DNA of 64,000 nucleotides from Mesorhizobium qingshengii. GTDB lineage: Bacteria; Pseudomonadota; Alphaproteobacteria; Rhizobiales; Rhizobiaceae. The position numbers and the translations under genes were made by a program. The notes below the pieces were generated by a model that saw only the letters and a list, made by a program, of their open reading frames with translations, was not told where the DNA came from and ran no database searches. Positions within the stretch are counted from its first letter, which is position 1, and each line of letters opens with the position of its first letter. The stretch lies in NCBI RefSeq assembly GCF_027563465.1, contig NZ_JAPFQA010000002.1:806001-870000 (forward strand). Reading direction: 5' to 3'. This document shows positions 7,520 to 16,196 of the stretch, piece after piece.

Positions 7520-9046
7520 ATGCGCATCTTCACCGCCTCGCTGGCGACGGAAACCAACACCTTCTCGCCAGTGCCGACCGATCGGGCCTCGTTCGAGATG
7601 GCCTTTTATGCCGGGCCTGGCAAGCACCCGGACACGCCGACGCTGTGCTCGTCGCCGATCGTTGCCCTGCGCCGGCGCGCGGCCGCCGAAGGCCTCACCG
7701 TGATCGAGGGCACCGCCACCTGGGCGGAGCCGGGCGGCCTGGTGCAACGGCAGACCTATGAGGCGCTGCGCGACGAAATCCTCGGCCAGCTCAGGGCAGC
7801 GCTGCCGGTCGATGCGGTCATTCTCGGCCTGCATGGCGCGATGGTGGCGCAAGGCTATGACGACTGCGAAGGCGATCTGCTCGAGCGCGTCCGCGAGATG
7901 GTGGGTCCGCGGGTGGTGATTGCCTCGGAGTTTGATCCGCACAGCCATCTGACGCCGAAGCGGGTGGCGGCATCGGACGTCATGGCCTACTTCCTCGAAT
8001 TTCCGCACACCGACTTCTACGAGCGTGGCGAACATGTCGTCGAGCTTGGCCTCGCGGCGGCGCGCGGCGAGATCAAGCCTGTCATCTCGACCTTCGACTG
8101 CCGCATGATCCAGGTGCTGCCGACCAGCCGCGAGCCGATGCGCTCCTTCGTCGACCGCATCAAGGCGCTGCACGGCAAGGACGGCGTGCTGTCGGTCTCC
8201 GTCATCCACGGCTTCATGGCGGCCGACGTCGCCGAGATGGGCACGCGCATCCTGGTCGTTACCGACAATGACAAGGCCAAGGGCGATGCGCTGGCGGAAC
8301 GGCTGGGGCGCGAGCTCTACGATCTTCGTGAAAAGACGGCGATGACGATGCTGAGCACCGCCGCCGGCATCGATCGGGCGCTGGCCGTGCGCGCTGAAAA
8401 TTCGGGCAAGCCAGTGGTCATCGCCGACATCTGGGACAATCCGGGCGGGGGCGTTCCCGGCGACGGCACCGTCGTGCTGCGTCAGATGCTGGCACGTGGC
8501 CTGAACAATGTCGGCGTCGCGACGATATGGGATCCGATCGCGGTCACCTTCTGCCTGGCGGCAGGCGAAGGCGCGGTCATTGACCTGCGTTTCGGCGGCA
8601 AGGCCGGGCCGCAGGCCGGCGAGCCGATCGACGCGCGGGTCAAGGTGCTGAAGGCGGTCCCGGAGGGTTGGCAGAGTTTCGGGCCAAGCCGGGTGACATT
8701 GGGGCCGACGGCGCTGGTCCGCATCGAAGGCACCGAGGTCGACATCATCCTCAACACCAACCGCACGCAGACCTTTGAACCGGATATCTTCGTCAATCTC
8801 GGCGTCGATCCGCTGGCCAAGGATGTCCTGCTGATCAAATCGACCAATCATTTCTACGCCGGCTTCGTGCCGATCGCCGCCGAGATCATCTATGTCTCGG
8901 CGCCCAGCTCATATCCCAGCAATCCGGCGGCGACCAACTACACCAAGCTGACGCGGCCGATCTGGCCGCGAGTGGCCGATCCGTGGAAGGATAAGGCTCC
9001 CCCTTCTCCCCTTGTGGGAGAAGGTGTCGCCGCAGGCGACGGATGA
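7520..9046 (+). CDS. M81 family metallohydrolase (MlrC/microcystinase C-like)
   Basis: A 508-residue protein of the MlrC family (DUF1485 N-terminal region, MlrC C-terminal region). Typical stretches are FTASLATETNTFSPVPTD at the N-terminus, LGLHGAMVAQGYDDCEGDLL, SEFDPHSHLTPKRV (metal-ligand region), and ADIWDNPGGGVPGDG. The founding member hydrolyses linearised microcystin; most members sit next to ABC importers, as here, and act on unknown substrates. ATG 7520 is chosen because the family begins MRIF(T)A. The last 15 or so codons and the stop lie inside an intergenic palindromic repeat, so the tail after ADPWKD is repeat-derived rather than family sequence. Confidence 0.88.
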   Translation: MRIFTASLATETNTFSPVPTDRASFEMAFYAGPGKHPDTPTLCSSPIVALRRRAAAEGLTVIEGTATWAEPGGLVQRQTYEALRDEILGQLRAALPVDAVILGLHGAMVAQGYDDCEGDLLERVREMVGPRVVIASEFDPHSHLTPKRVAASDVMAYFLEFPHTDFYERGEHVVELGLAAARGEIKPVISTFDCRMIQVLPTSREPMRSFVDRIKALHGKDGVLSVSVIHGFMAADVAEMGTRILVVTDNDKAKGDALAERLGRELYDLREKTAMTMLSTAAGIDRALAVRAENSGKPVVIADIWDNPGGGVPGDGTVVLRQMLARGLNNVGVATIWDPIAVTFCLAAGEGAVIDLRFGGKAGPQAGEPIDARVKVLKAVPEGWQSFGPSRVTLGPTALVRIEGTEVDIILNTNRTQTFEPDIFVNLGVDPLAKDVLLIKSTNHFYAGFVPIAAEIIYVSAPSSYPSNPAATNYTKLTRPIWPRVADPWKDKAPPSPLVGEGVAAGDG

Positions 9047-9145
9047 GGGGTGTTCCAGGGAACGCCAACGCCTCACTCCACTGGAACACCCCTCATCCGT
9101 CTCGGCGCTGCGCGCCGATCCACCTTCCCCCACAAGGGGGGAAGG
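9001..9145. repeat. Large palindromic intergenic repeat (RIME-like)
   Basis: Nested inverted repeats. An outer arm, cccttctccccttgtgggag, at 9001-9020 pairs imperfectly with 9124-9145. An inner perfect 19-bp arm, CGGATGAGGGGTGTTCCAG (9040-9058), pairs with 9081-9099. It lies between the convergent M81 and M3 peptidase genes and overlaps the end of the former. The composition and structure resemble rhizobial intergenic mosaic elements. Confidence 0.75.
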
Positions 9146-9154
9146 AAGAGCGCG

Positions 9155-11209
9155 CTACACCAGCCCGCGCTTGACCATCATCGCTTCCGGCGAAGGCATC
9201 TTGCCGCGAAACGCCGTGTAGAGGTCTTCCGGGTCCTTCGAGCCGCCGGCGGCGTAGATGTTCTGCCTCAGCCGCTCGGCCAGCGCCGGGTTGAAAGGGT
9301 CGCCGGTCTCCTCGAAGGCGGCGAAGGCATCGGCGTCGAGCACTTCCGACCACATGTAAGAGTAGTAGCCGGCCGAATAGCCGTCGCCTGAGAAGACATG
9401 GCCGAAATGCGGGGTCCGGTGACGCATGGCGATGGTCTCCGGCATGTCGAGTTTTTCAAGCGTTTCGGCTTCGAAACGAAGCGGCGCTTCAGGCGCGTCC
9501 GGTCGTGCATGATAGGCCATGTCGATCAGCGCCGAGGCGGTGAATTCGACCGTGGCGAAGCCGGCGCCGAAGGTGCGCGCGGCCAGCATCTTGTCGAGCA
9601 GCGCCTTGGGCATCGGCTTGCCGGTCTTGACATGCAGGGCGTGCTTTTCCAGCACCGCCGGCACCGTCAGCCAGTGCTCGTAAAGCTGCGAGGGCAGTTC
9701 GACGAAGTCGCGGCTGACCGAGGTGCCGGAGACCGACGGCCAGGTGACGTCGGTCAGCATGCCATGCAGCGCATGACCGAATTCGTGGAACAGCGTCTTC
9801 GCCTCGTCGACCGACAGCAGCGCCGGCTCGCCCGCCGGCGGCTTGGCGAAGTTCATGACGTTGTAGATGACTGGCTTGGAACCATGGCCGAGACGATAGC
9901 CGGATTGCAGCGCGCTCATCCAGGCGCCGGAGCGCTTGGAGGGCCGGGCGAAATAGTCGGCGAGGAACAGGCCGCGCTCGCTGCCGTCGGCATTTCTGAC
10001 GACGAAGACGCGGGCCTCCGGGTGCCAGGCGGCGATGCCCTGCTTCTCCTCGAAGGTGATGCCGAACAGTCTTGTCGCCACGTCGAAGCAGGCATCGATG
10101 ACGCGGTCGAGCTGCAGATAGGGTTTCAGTTCGGCTTCGTCGAAGGCGAACTTTTCCGCGCGCAGCTTTTCCTGGTAGAAGCGCCAGTCCCAGGCGGCGA
10201 ATTTTTCGTTGCTGCCGGCTTCCGTCGCCAGCCGCTGCAACTCAGTCTGGTCGGCGGCTGCTTTCTCCAGCGCCTTCTCCCAGACCGGATCAAGCAGCGC
10301 GTGCACCGCCTTCGGCGTCTTGGCCATGGTGTCGTCGAGCTTCAGCGCGGCGAAGGAGCCGTAGCCGAGAAGCCTGGCTTTCTCGGCGCGAAGCTTCAGC
10401 ATGTCGCGCACCACCGACGTGTTGTCGGTGGCGCCGCCATTCTGGCCGCGCATGGTGAAGGCGCGGAAGGCGATCTCGCGCAGATCGCGGCGTTCCGAGA
10501 AGGTCGAGAACGGCTCGTAGATCGAGCGCGACAGGGTGATGGCGTAGCGGCCCTTCTGCCCGCGCATTTCGGCGGCTTCGGCCATCGAGCTCTTGAGGAA
10601 ATCGGGCAGGCCGGCAAGGTCCGCCTCGTCGAGAAACAGCGCCCAGTCGCGCTCGTCGGCGAGCACATTCTGGCCGAAACTGGTGCCGAGCGAGGATAGC
10701 TCCTCGTTGATCTTGGCCAGTTGCTTCTTGCCCTCGGCATCAAGCTTCGCGCCCGAGCGGACAAAGCCTTTCCAGGTCTTCTCCAGCACGCGCAGCGTCT
10801 CGGCATCGAGTTTCAGGCTCTCACGGCGCTGGTAGAGGTCATCGATGCGGGCGAACAGTTTCTCGTTCATCGAGATCGCCGAGAAATGCCTGGACATTTT
10901 TGGCGAGATGTCGCGCTCCAGGGCCTGGATCGCATCGTTGGTATGGGCACCGGCGCGGCACCAGAAGATCGACGAGACACGGTCGAGGGCGTCGCCGCCG
11001 AGTTCCAGGGCCTGAAGCGTGTTTTCGATGGTTGGCGTATCCTTGTTGCCGGCGATCGCGTCGATCTCGGCCTCATGGGCCTTCAGCGCCGCGTCGAAGA
11101 CCGGGAAAAAGTCGTCGTCGCCGATATGGGCGAAATCGGGCAGACCGAGCGGCCCTTGCCACGTGGTCAGCGGATGGGTGGCGAGGTCGACGGTTTTCGT
11201 GGCAGGCAT
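9155..11209 (-). CDS. M3 family oligopeptidase / peptidyl-dipeptidase (Dcp/PrlC-like)
   Basis: A 684-residue cytoplasmic zinc metallopeptidase. The N-terminal helical region carries the family start (PLTTWQGPLGLPDFAHI), and the catalytic HEFGH in TLFHEFGHALHGM is near residue 473, with the later AGYYSYMWSEVLDADAF part of the C-terminal M3 core. Length fits the family (about 680). Such enzymes degrade short peptides, including cleaved signal peptides. It lies alone on the minus strand and is convergent with the M81 gene across a repeat. Dcp and oligopeptidase A cannot be told apart by eye. Confidence 0.92.
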   Translation of the reverse strand: MPATKTVDLATHPLTTWQGPLGLPDFAHIGDDDFFPVFDAALKAHEAEIDAIAGNKDTPTIENTLQALELGGDALDRVSSIFWCRAGAHTNDAIQALERDISPKMSRHFSAISMNEKLFARIDDLYQRRESLKLDAETLRVLEKTWKGFVRSGAKLDAEGKKQLAKINEELSSLGTSFGQNVLADERDWALFLDEADLAGLPDFLKSSMAEAAEMRGQKGRYAITLSRSIYEPFSTFSERRDLREIAFRAFTMRGQNGGATDNTSVVRDMLKLRAEKARLLGYGSFAALKLDDTMAKTPKAVHALLDPVWEKALEKAAADQTELQRLATEAGSNEKFAAWDWRFYQEKLRAEKFAFDEAELKPYLQLDRVIDACFDVATRLFGITFEEKQGIAAWHPEARVFVVRNADGSERGLFLADYFARPSKRSGAWMSALQSGYRLGHGSKPVIYNVMNFAKPPAGEPALLSVDEAKTLFHEFGHALHGMLTDVTWPSVSGTSVSRDFVELPSQLYEHWLTVPAVLEKHALHVKTGKPMPKALLDKMLAARTFGAGFATVEFTASALIDMAYHARPDAPEAPLRFEAETLEKLDMPETIAMRHRTPHFGHVFSGDGYSAGYYSYMWSEVLDADAFAAFEETGDPFNPALAERLRQNIYAAGGSKDPEDLYTAFRGKMPSPEAMMVKRGLV

Positions 11210-11298
11210 TGGCTATCTTTCGATTGGCGGGCGAGGAAAGGCGGGGCACCACCGATGTAGGGTGCTGGTTTGTCACGCGCAACAGCGCGACTGGCTGG

Positions 11299-11718
11299 TC
11301 AATAAGCGGCGCAGCTTTCGGCGAGCGCCTTTTGCGTGCTCGCCGTGATGCGGTCGTCGGCAATGGCGAAGGTCTCGTGCATCAGCATGTCATTGTTCGG
11401 GAAATCGTAGCAGGCAATCACAGTGGTGACGCCGGCCTCGCGCTTTTCGATCCTGTGCCGGATCGCGGCACCCGCGACGGCGCCCTGCCACTCGTCGATC
11501 GAGTCGATGAATTCCTGTTTGCTTTGCACGACGCCGACATCGTCGAGTTTCATGCGGACATCATCGGCGAGCAGGTCCGTCAATTCGGTGCGGTCGGCCA
11601 CCAGCAACGCCGAATACCAGCGGTCGATGATCGCGCCATCGTCGGCGCGGGCGCAAACCAGCGATGACAGCAGCGCGGCGGCAACGAAAGCGGCCCGATG
11701 GCAGTCCTGGCGCATCAT
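11299..11718 (-). CDS. Secreted NTF2-like protein
   Basis: A 139-residue protein. The first 27 residues form a Sec signal (RAAFVAAALLSSLVCARA, then DDG). The mature part, DDGAIIDRWYSALLVADRTELTDLL, followed by the RMKLDD and SKQEFIDSIDEW region, fits the NTF2/SnoaL-like cone fold, usually a small-ligand or accessory domain. ATG 11718 follows the carbonic anhydrase stop by 5 bp, with GGAG upstream, so the pair forms an operon. Two adjacent ATG codons (11718, 11715) are possible starts. Specific function unknown. Confidence 0.65.
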   Translation of the reverse strand: MMRQDCHRAAFVAAALLSSLVCARADDGAIIDRWYSALLVADRTELTDLLADDVRMKLDDVGVVQSKQEFIDSIDEWQGAVAGAAIRHRIEKREAGVTTVIACYDFPNNDMLMHETFAIADDRITASTQKALAESCAAY

Positions 11719-11723
11719 CGGCG

Positions 11724-12368
11724 TCACCCCATCTCCGGCCGTTCGAAGTCGCCGGTCTCCTTGTTCATCACCCAGAGCTCGCCGCTCGAAATGTCGAACC
11801 ATGCCCCGTGCAGCGTCAGCCGGCCCTTGCCTTCGAGGATCGAGACGCAGGGAAAGGTCCTGAGATTGGCGATGGAATAGCGGATCGAGATGCGCTCCAG
11901 CGCGGTCTGACGCTCGGTTGCCGTCATGAAGGTGCTGGAGGAGACGGTTTCGGCCGCCGGCGCGATCAGGCTCATCCACTTGCCGATGAAGTCGCCGGGC
12001 GACAGCGGTGCGGCCGTGGTGTCGAGCGCGGCGCGGATGCCGCCGCAGCGGCCATGGCCCATGACGACGATGTTCTTGACCTTGAGGCTTTGCACGGCGA
12101 ATTCGAGTGCGGCGGAGGTCGAATGGAACTCGCCATCCGGCGCGTAGGGCGGCACCAGATTGCCGACATTGCGCAGCACGAAGAGTTCGCCCGGCCCGGC
12201 GTCGAAGATCGCTTCCGGCGCGGCGCGCGAATCGCAGCAGGCGACGATCATCGTCTCCGGCGCCTGGCCTTCGCGGGCGAGCTCGCGGTAGCGTCCGCTC
12301 TCGGTGAGATAGCGGCCATTCATGAAATTGCGATAGCCGGCGAGAAGGTGTTCGGGGAGATGAGGCAT
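11724..12368 (-). CDS. Beta-class carbonic anhydrase
   Basis: A 214-residue beta-carbonic anhydrase that interconverts CO2 and bicarbonate. Zinc ligands are visible: Cys and the Asp-Arg dyad in ACCDSR (about 43-48), and His and Cys in GHGRCGG (about 104-110). LRNVGNLVPP is also typical. Length is normal for the bacterial form. The ATG at 12368 begins MPHLPEHLLAGYRNF, as in rhizobial homologues. It is co-directional with the NTF2-like gene that follows after 5 bp. Confidence 0.95.
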   Translation of the reverse strand: MPHLPEHLLAGYRNFMNGRYLTESGRYRELAREGQAPETMIVACCDSRAAPEAIFDAGPGELFVLRNVGNLVPPYAPDGEFHSTSAALEFAVQSLKVKNIVVMGHGRCGGIRAALDTTAAPLSPGDFIGKWMSLIAPAAETVSSSTFMTATERQTALERISIRYSIANLRTFPCVSILEGKGRLTLHGAWFDISSGELWVMNKETGDFERPEMG

Positions 12369-12514
12369 GGGCGGCTAAGGCCTTTCCGGGTTGGAGGCGG
12401 CAGCTCGTTGCGGTCGAGAGAAGCCTCTAGCGGCAAAAGCCTGTCGCGAGCAATGCAGAATTGCAGGGGCTCGGTGCAAATGCCATGCACCAGCTGCGGT
12501 TCGCGGCGATAGAG

Positions 12515-13372
12515 TCACGCCCAGATGGCGACCGGAACGCCAAAGCGGTCGGCGAGCGGCGGGTCGGGAAACGGCCTTGCCTCACCGCTGACAATGCGAC
12601 CGGCAACCAGCATCATTGCCGCCGCATCGAGGAAATCATCGGCCGCCGCGCCTTTCGGTGGCGCCTGGTCGAGAAAGCCCATCTCATAGCCGTGCCGGCA
12701 GAGCAGCGCCTTGCGTTCGGCCATGCCGGCCGGATTGATGCTGCCCTTGATCTTCTTCGGCAGCTGCATGGCCTGATCGCCGTTCAGCCGGCGGAAGGCG
12801 ACCTCCGGATGCGATTCATAGACGCGGCTGCGCAATTGCGGCTGTTCAATCAGCAAGGCGTCGATCTCGCGGATCTTGGCAAAGATGCCAAAAGCCTGGA
12901 TCGAAACGCCGCGCGGCGGATCGGATGTGGTCCTGGCCACATCGCTCGCCCGGCGGTGCGCGGCGTACCAGGCTTCGATCGTGGTGAAGCCGCCCGTGTC
13001 GGCGTAGAGCGCGGCCCGGGACGGGATCGAGAAGACGCTGGATTGGCGTGCCCCGAGCAGTGGCCGCACCAGCGCTTCCGGTCCGCGCCCGCCTTTGCCC
13101 AAAAATTCGGGCAGGCCGATCGGCATGTCGACGGCGATGACCGCATCATCGGGATTTGCCGCAAGCAGCGCGGCGAAGCTGTCGAAGACCGTGACCACCG
13201 GCGTCGAGCCAGGGATACGAGGTGTCGAACCGGGGTTGCGAGGTGTCGAACCGGGGTTGCGAGGTGTCGAACCGAGGTTACGAGGTATCGAACCGAGATC
13301 GCGCCGCACGGCAATCCAGCCGGCCTTGCAGCCATCGACGCCGACAAGCACGGCGGTCGCAGCCGAGGTCAC
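12515..13372 (-). CDS. DUF429 family protein with internal heptapeptide repeat
   Basis: A 285-residue DUF429 (RNase H-like fold) protein of unknown role. The first strand VGVDGCKAGW and later VIAVDMPIGLP, ARQSSVFSIPSR and ESHPEVAF are family motifs. The start is a GTG at 13372 that overlaps the stop of the upstream kinase gene as GTGA, so the two are coupled. Residues about 27-58 are an insert of four to five copies of GSTPRNP, encoded by a 21-bp tandem repeat, in the turn between the first two strands. The rest of the protein is intact, so the gene is probably functional. Confidence 0.8.
   Translation of the reverse strand: MTSAATAVLVGVDGCKAGWIAVRRDLGSIPRNLGSTPRNPGSTPRNPGSTPRIPGSTPVVTVFDSFAALLAANPDDAVIAVDMPIGLPEFLGKGGRGPEALVRPLLGARQSSVFSIPSRAALYADTGGFTTIEAWYAAHRRASDVARTTSDPPRGVSIQAFGIFAKIREIDALLIEQPQLRSRVYESHPEVAFRRLNGDQAMQLPKKIKGSINPAGMAERKALLCRHGYEMGFLDQAPPKGAAADDFLDAAAMMLVAGRIVSGEARPFPDPPLADRFGVPVAIWA
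13199..13294. repeat. 21-bp in-frame tandem repeat inside DUF429
   Basis: About 4.5 copies of a 21-bp unit, core ggttgcgaggtgtcgaaccg on the plus strand, encode GSTPRNP-like heptads on the minus strand. The copies differ at only a few bases. Because the unit is a multiple of three, changes in copy number keep the frame. Confidence 0.85.
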
Positions 13373-14253
13373 GCCCGGCGGTCCCGCCCCGGATGCGTGA
13401 GGTGGCGAAGCTGGACCATGGCCATGGGGTGCGACAGGCTCTGCGCATCGGTTTCGAGCTGCAATTCGTCGCCGCCGCGCTTTGCCGTGCGCGCCAGGAT
13501 CTCGTACACCGCCGCCGTGGTCGACTGCAGCGCCTTGATCGCCGGCTGGCCGGACAGGATGCGCGCCAGATAGACGGCTGCCGTCAGGTCACCCAGACCA
13601 TTCGGCGGCTTGTCGATCAGGCGGTGCTCGGCCAACAGTGCCTGGCTGCCGTTCAGCAGAAGGTTGCCGGTGCCGCCCGTCATCATCGATGGTGCCGAGG
13701 TGACCAGCATGGTCGACGGTCCGGCATGGAGTGCCGCCGCGATCACCGATTTCAGGTCGGGCAATTGGGCGCCGGCCATCCATTCCAGTTCGTAGCGGTT
13801 GGGGGTGGCGATGTCGGCGATGGGCATCAGCCGGTCGCGCATGGCGATGGCGGTCGGCTCGGGCACATAGAGACCGCCCGAATCACCCATGACGGGGTCG
13901 CAGATATAGATGGCGTCAGGCGTCCTTGCCTTCACCGCGGCGACCAGCGAGGCAACGGCATCGGCCTGGCCGGCCTCGCCGAGGTATCCGGACAGCACGG
14001 CGCCGACCTCGCCCAGCCATGGCGCCCGCTCGAGATCGGTCATCAGCGCCTTGAACTGGTCGAGTGGCGGCACGATGCGTGTCGCCCGACCGTGGCCGGG
14101 GTGCCAGGGCAAGATGACCGTCGGCACCGCCCAGACCGGAAAGCCCAGCGTCTCCAGGGCGAACACGGCGGCACGATTGCCGACCGAGCCGCGTGCGACA
14201 TGGCTGGAAATGACGATGACCGCACGCGGCGCGTCGGGTTTTTCGGCACTCAT
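13369..14253 (-). CDS. pdxY: Pyridoxal kinase (PdxY-like)
   Basis: A 294-residue ribokinase-superfamily kinase that phosphorylates pyridoxal to PLP in the salvage route. The N-terminus VIVISSHVARGSVGNRAAVF and the motifs SGYLG, ICDPVMGD, ATPNRYELEWM and the C-terminal anion-hole region NGLGDLTAAVYLA fit PdxY; here the usual GxGD motif reads GLGD. It lies 14 bp after a small membrane protein gene and overlaps DUF429 by 4 bases. Confidence 0.85.
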   Translation of the reverse strand: MSAEKPDAPRAVIVISSHVARGSVGNRAAVFALETLGFPVWAVPTVILPWHPGHGRATRIVPPLDQFKALMTDLERAPWLGEVGAVLSGYLGEAGQADAVASLVAAVKARTPDAIYICDPVMGDSGGLYVPEPTAIAMRDRLMPIADIATPNRYELEWMAGAQLPDLKSVIAAALHAGPSTMLVTSAPSMMTGGTGNLLLNGSQALLAEHRLIDKPPNGLGDLTAAVYLARILSGQPAIKALQSTTAAVYEILARTAKRGGDELQLETDAQSLSHPMAMVQLRHLTHPGRDRRA

Positions 14254-14267
14254 TGTTTTCTTGATTC

Positions 14268-14519
14268 CTAACTGCCCCGGGTGACGAAAAGCACGAGCCA
14301 GATCATCAGGCCCAGCGCCAGAAGCAGGCCGAGTATCCTGCCAATGCGCGTGCCCCAGACTTCGATCGGGTCCGTGCGGTCGGCATCGGCCGCGCTGACG
14401 TGATCGCGCACGCCTTTCGTGGTCCGCGCCACAAACGAGGTGCCGGCCGGATCGGTCTCGCGCGCGATGCGCTCGAGGATACGCCGCGATTCCCTGTCGC
14501 TGTCTTGGCGTCCCGCCAT
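14268..14519 (-). CDS. Small single-pass membrane protein, unknown
   Basis: An 83-residue protein. The first 55 residues are charged (MAGRQDSDRESRRILERIAR), and residues about 60-80 form one hydrophobic helix (LGLLLALGLMIWLVLFV), so it is probably a tail-anchored inner-membrane protein. The ATG at 14519 follows GGGA at about 10 nt; a longer frame to 14588 has no extra support. It precedes pdxY by 14 bp. No known domain recognised. Confidence 0.65.
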   Translation of the reverse strand: MAGRQDSDRESRRILERIARETDPAGTSFVARTTKGVRDHVSAADADRTDPIEVWGTRIGRILGLLLALGLMIWLVLFVTRGS

Positions 14520-14707
14520 GATGATGTCCCGTTTCGACCGGACCTTATCGCGTTCGCACCGCCAATCACAGGGCCCTTGCAACGACACCTTGCGTGCCAG
14601 GCAAGCGGTTGCCGGTCGAGCCAGGAAATGCTTTCCGGCCGGGGTCGTTTTCTTGCGCGCCGATTGTGGTAATGCTTCGCATGCAACTTCTAACGAAGGA
14701 CCCCGTC

Positions 14708-15346
14708 ATGTTCGCCCAGCGCCTTGCCTCACCATCGATGTTCCGCACGCTTCCCGCTTTCCTGATGATGGCCATCGTGCTGCCGTTGCTTGCCGGCTGC
14801 GGCTACAACACCATCCCGACGGCTGAGGAAAACGCCAAGGCGGCATGGAGCGAGGTGCTGAACCAGTATCAGCGCCGCGCCGATCTCATCCCCAACCTGG
14901 TCGAGACGGTCAAGGGCTATGCCTCGCATGAAAAGGATACGCTCGACGCGGTGGTCGAAGCACGCGCCAAGGCAACGCAGATAACCGTGACGCCGGAAAC
15001 GCTGAAGGACCCCGAGGCCTTCAAGAAGTTCCAGGACAGCCAGTCCGGCCTGACCAGCGCGCTGTCGCGGCTGCTGGCCGTGGTCGAGAACTATCCCGAT
15101 CTCAAGGCCAACCAGAATTTCCTGGCGCTGCAGGCACAGCTCGAGGGCACGGAGAACCGCATCGCGGTGGCGCGGCGCGACTACATCCAGGCGGTGAAGG
15201 ACTACAATCTGACGCTCAGGACCTTCCCCTCGGTGCTGTGGGCGACCTTCTGGTTCCGCAGCAACCAGCCCTTCGCCAATTTCACCATCGACGACGACAA
15301 GCTGCAGACGCCGAAGGTCGATTTCGGCACCAAGCAGGGCGGTTGA
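14708..15346 (+). CDS. lemA: LemA family lipoprotein
   Basis: A 212-residue LemA protein. A lipoprotein signal ends in the lipobox L28-A29-G30-C31, so the mature protein is probably lipid-anchored facing the periplasm. The LemA core follows: NQYQRRADLIPNLVETVKGYA, YPDLKANQNFLALQAQLEGTENRI and ARRDYIQAVKDYN. ATG 14708 is preceded by AAGGA. The frame extends further upstream but without LemA similarity. It is the first gene of a LemA-TPM cluster; in other bacteria LemA and TPM proteins are regularly encoded together. Confidence 0.93.
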   Translation: MFAQRLASPSMFRTLPAFLMMAIVLPLLAGCGYNTIPTAEENAKAAWSEVLNQYQRRADLIPNLVETVKGYASHEKDTLDAVVEARAKATQITVTPETLKDPEAFKKFQDSQSGLTSALSRLLAVVENYPDLKANQNFLALQAQLEGTENRIAVARRDYIQAVKDYNLTLRTFPSVLWATFWFRSNQPFANFTIDDDKLQTPKVDFGTKQGG

Positions 15347-15361
15347 TAGCCGGGGCCAAAC

Positions 15362-16192
15362 GTGGTGATCTCGCAGGCCTATGAGGGGCGACGCGGCATT
15401 CGTCTTGTCGCTGTCGTGCTCCTCACACTAGTGCTTCCGTTCTCGGCCTTCGCCGCCGAGCTGCCGGCGCTGACGGGGCGTGTCGTCGACAATGCCGGCA
15501 TCATCGACGCCGCGACCGAAGCGGCGCTGACGCAGAAGCTGGCCGACTTCGAGAAAAAAGGCTCGGACCAGATCGTCGTCGCCACGATTCCCAGTCTCGA
15601 CGGCGAGGAGATCGAGCCCTACGCCAACCGGCTGTTCCGCTTCTGGAAGCTCGGCCAGGCCAAGGAGAACAACGGCGCGCTTCTGTTGGTCGCCAAGAAC
15701 GACCGCAAGATGCGCATCGAGGTCGGCTATGGGCTGGAAGGCACGCTGACCGACCTGCACACCAAACTGATCATCGAAAACGACATGGTGCCGGCGTTCC
15801 GCGCCGGTGATTTCTCCGGCGGCATAACCAAGGCCGTCGACGACATGATCATGGTGCTGGAAGGCAATCCGGAGGAACTGGTGGCGCGCGGCGAGCGTAA
15901 CCAGCAGGCGCCGTTCAATTCCGACAACCTGTTCTTCGCCGTCTTCATCAGCATCTGGGCGATCATCTTCTTCGGCAGCATCGCGGCTTCGGTCCTGCCG
16001 CCGATCTTCGGCCAGAAACTCGGGCCAGGCCGCTATCGCTGGCTCGGCATGACCTTCGAGCCCGGCCGCCGGCGGTCCTCCCGTGGCGGCTGGTCGTCCG
16101 GCGGTGGCGGGTGGTCATCGGGAGGCGGCGGTGGCGGCTTCTCCGGTGGCGGCGGCTCGTCCGGCGGCGGCGGCTCCTCGGGCGGTTGGTGA
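15362..16192 (+). CDS. TPM domain membrane protein, copy 1
   Basis: A 276-residue protein. A signal peptide ends near AFA-AE (about residue 31), a TPM domain spans about 36-180 (VDNAGIID, GSDQIVVATIPSLDGEEIE, RIEVGYGLEGTLTD), a membrane helix is at about 189-215, and a Gly/Ser-rich tail runs from about 238 to the end (repeated GGWSSGGGG). TPM domains are periplasmic or lumenal folds with proposed phosphatase or repair roles. The start is GTG at 15362, 15 bp after lemA. The core is about 94% identical to the next gene. Confidence 0.88.
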   Translation: MVISQAYEGRRGIRLVAVVLLTLVLPFSAFAAELPALTGRVVDNAGIIDAATEAALTQKLADFEKKGSDQIVVATIPSLDGEEIEPYANRLFRFWKLGQAKENNGALLLVAKNDRKMRIEVGYGLEGTLTDLHTKLIIENDMVPAFRAGDFSGGITKAVDDMIMVLEGNPEELVARGERNQQAPFNSDNLFFAVFISIWAIIFFGSIAASVLPPIFGQKLGPGRYRWLGMTFEPGRRRSSRGGWSSGGGGWSSGGGGGGFSGGGGSSGGGGSSGGW

Positions 16193-16196
16193 CGAC

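Noticed and set aside
13199-13294. Possible CRISPR array
   Set aside because: The 21-bp units are contiguous without spacers and keep the reading frame of DUF429.
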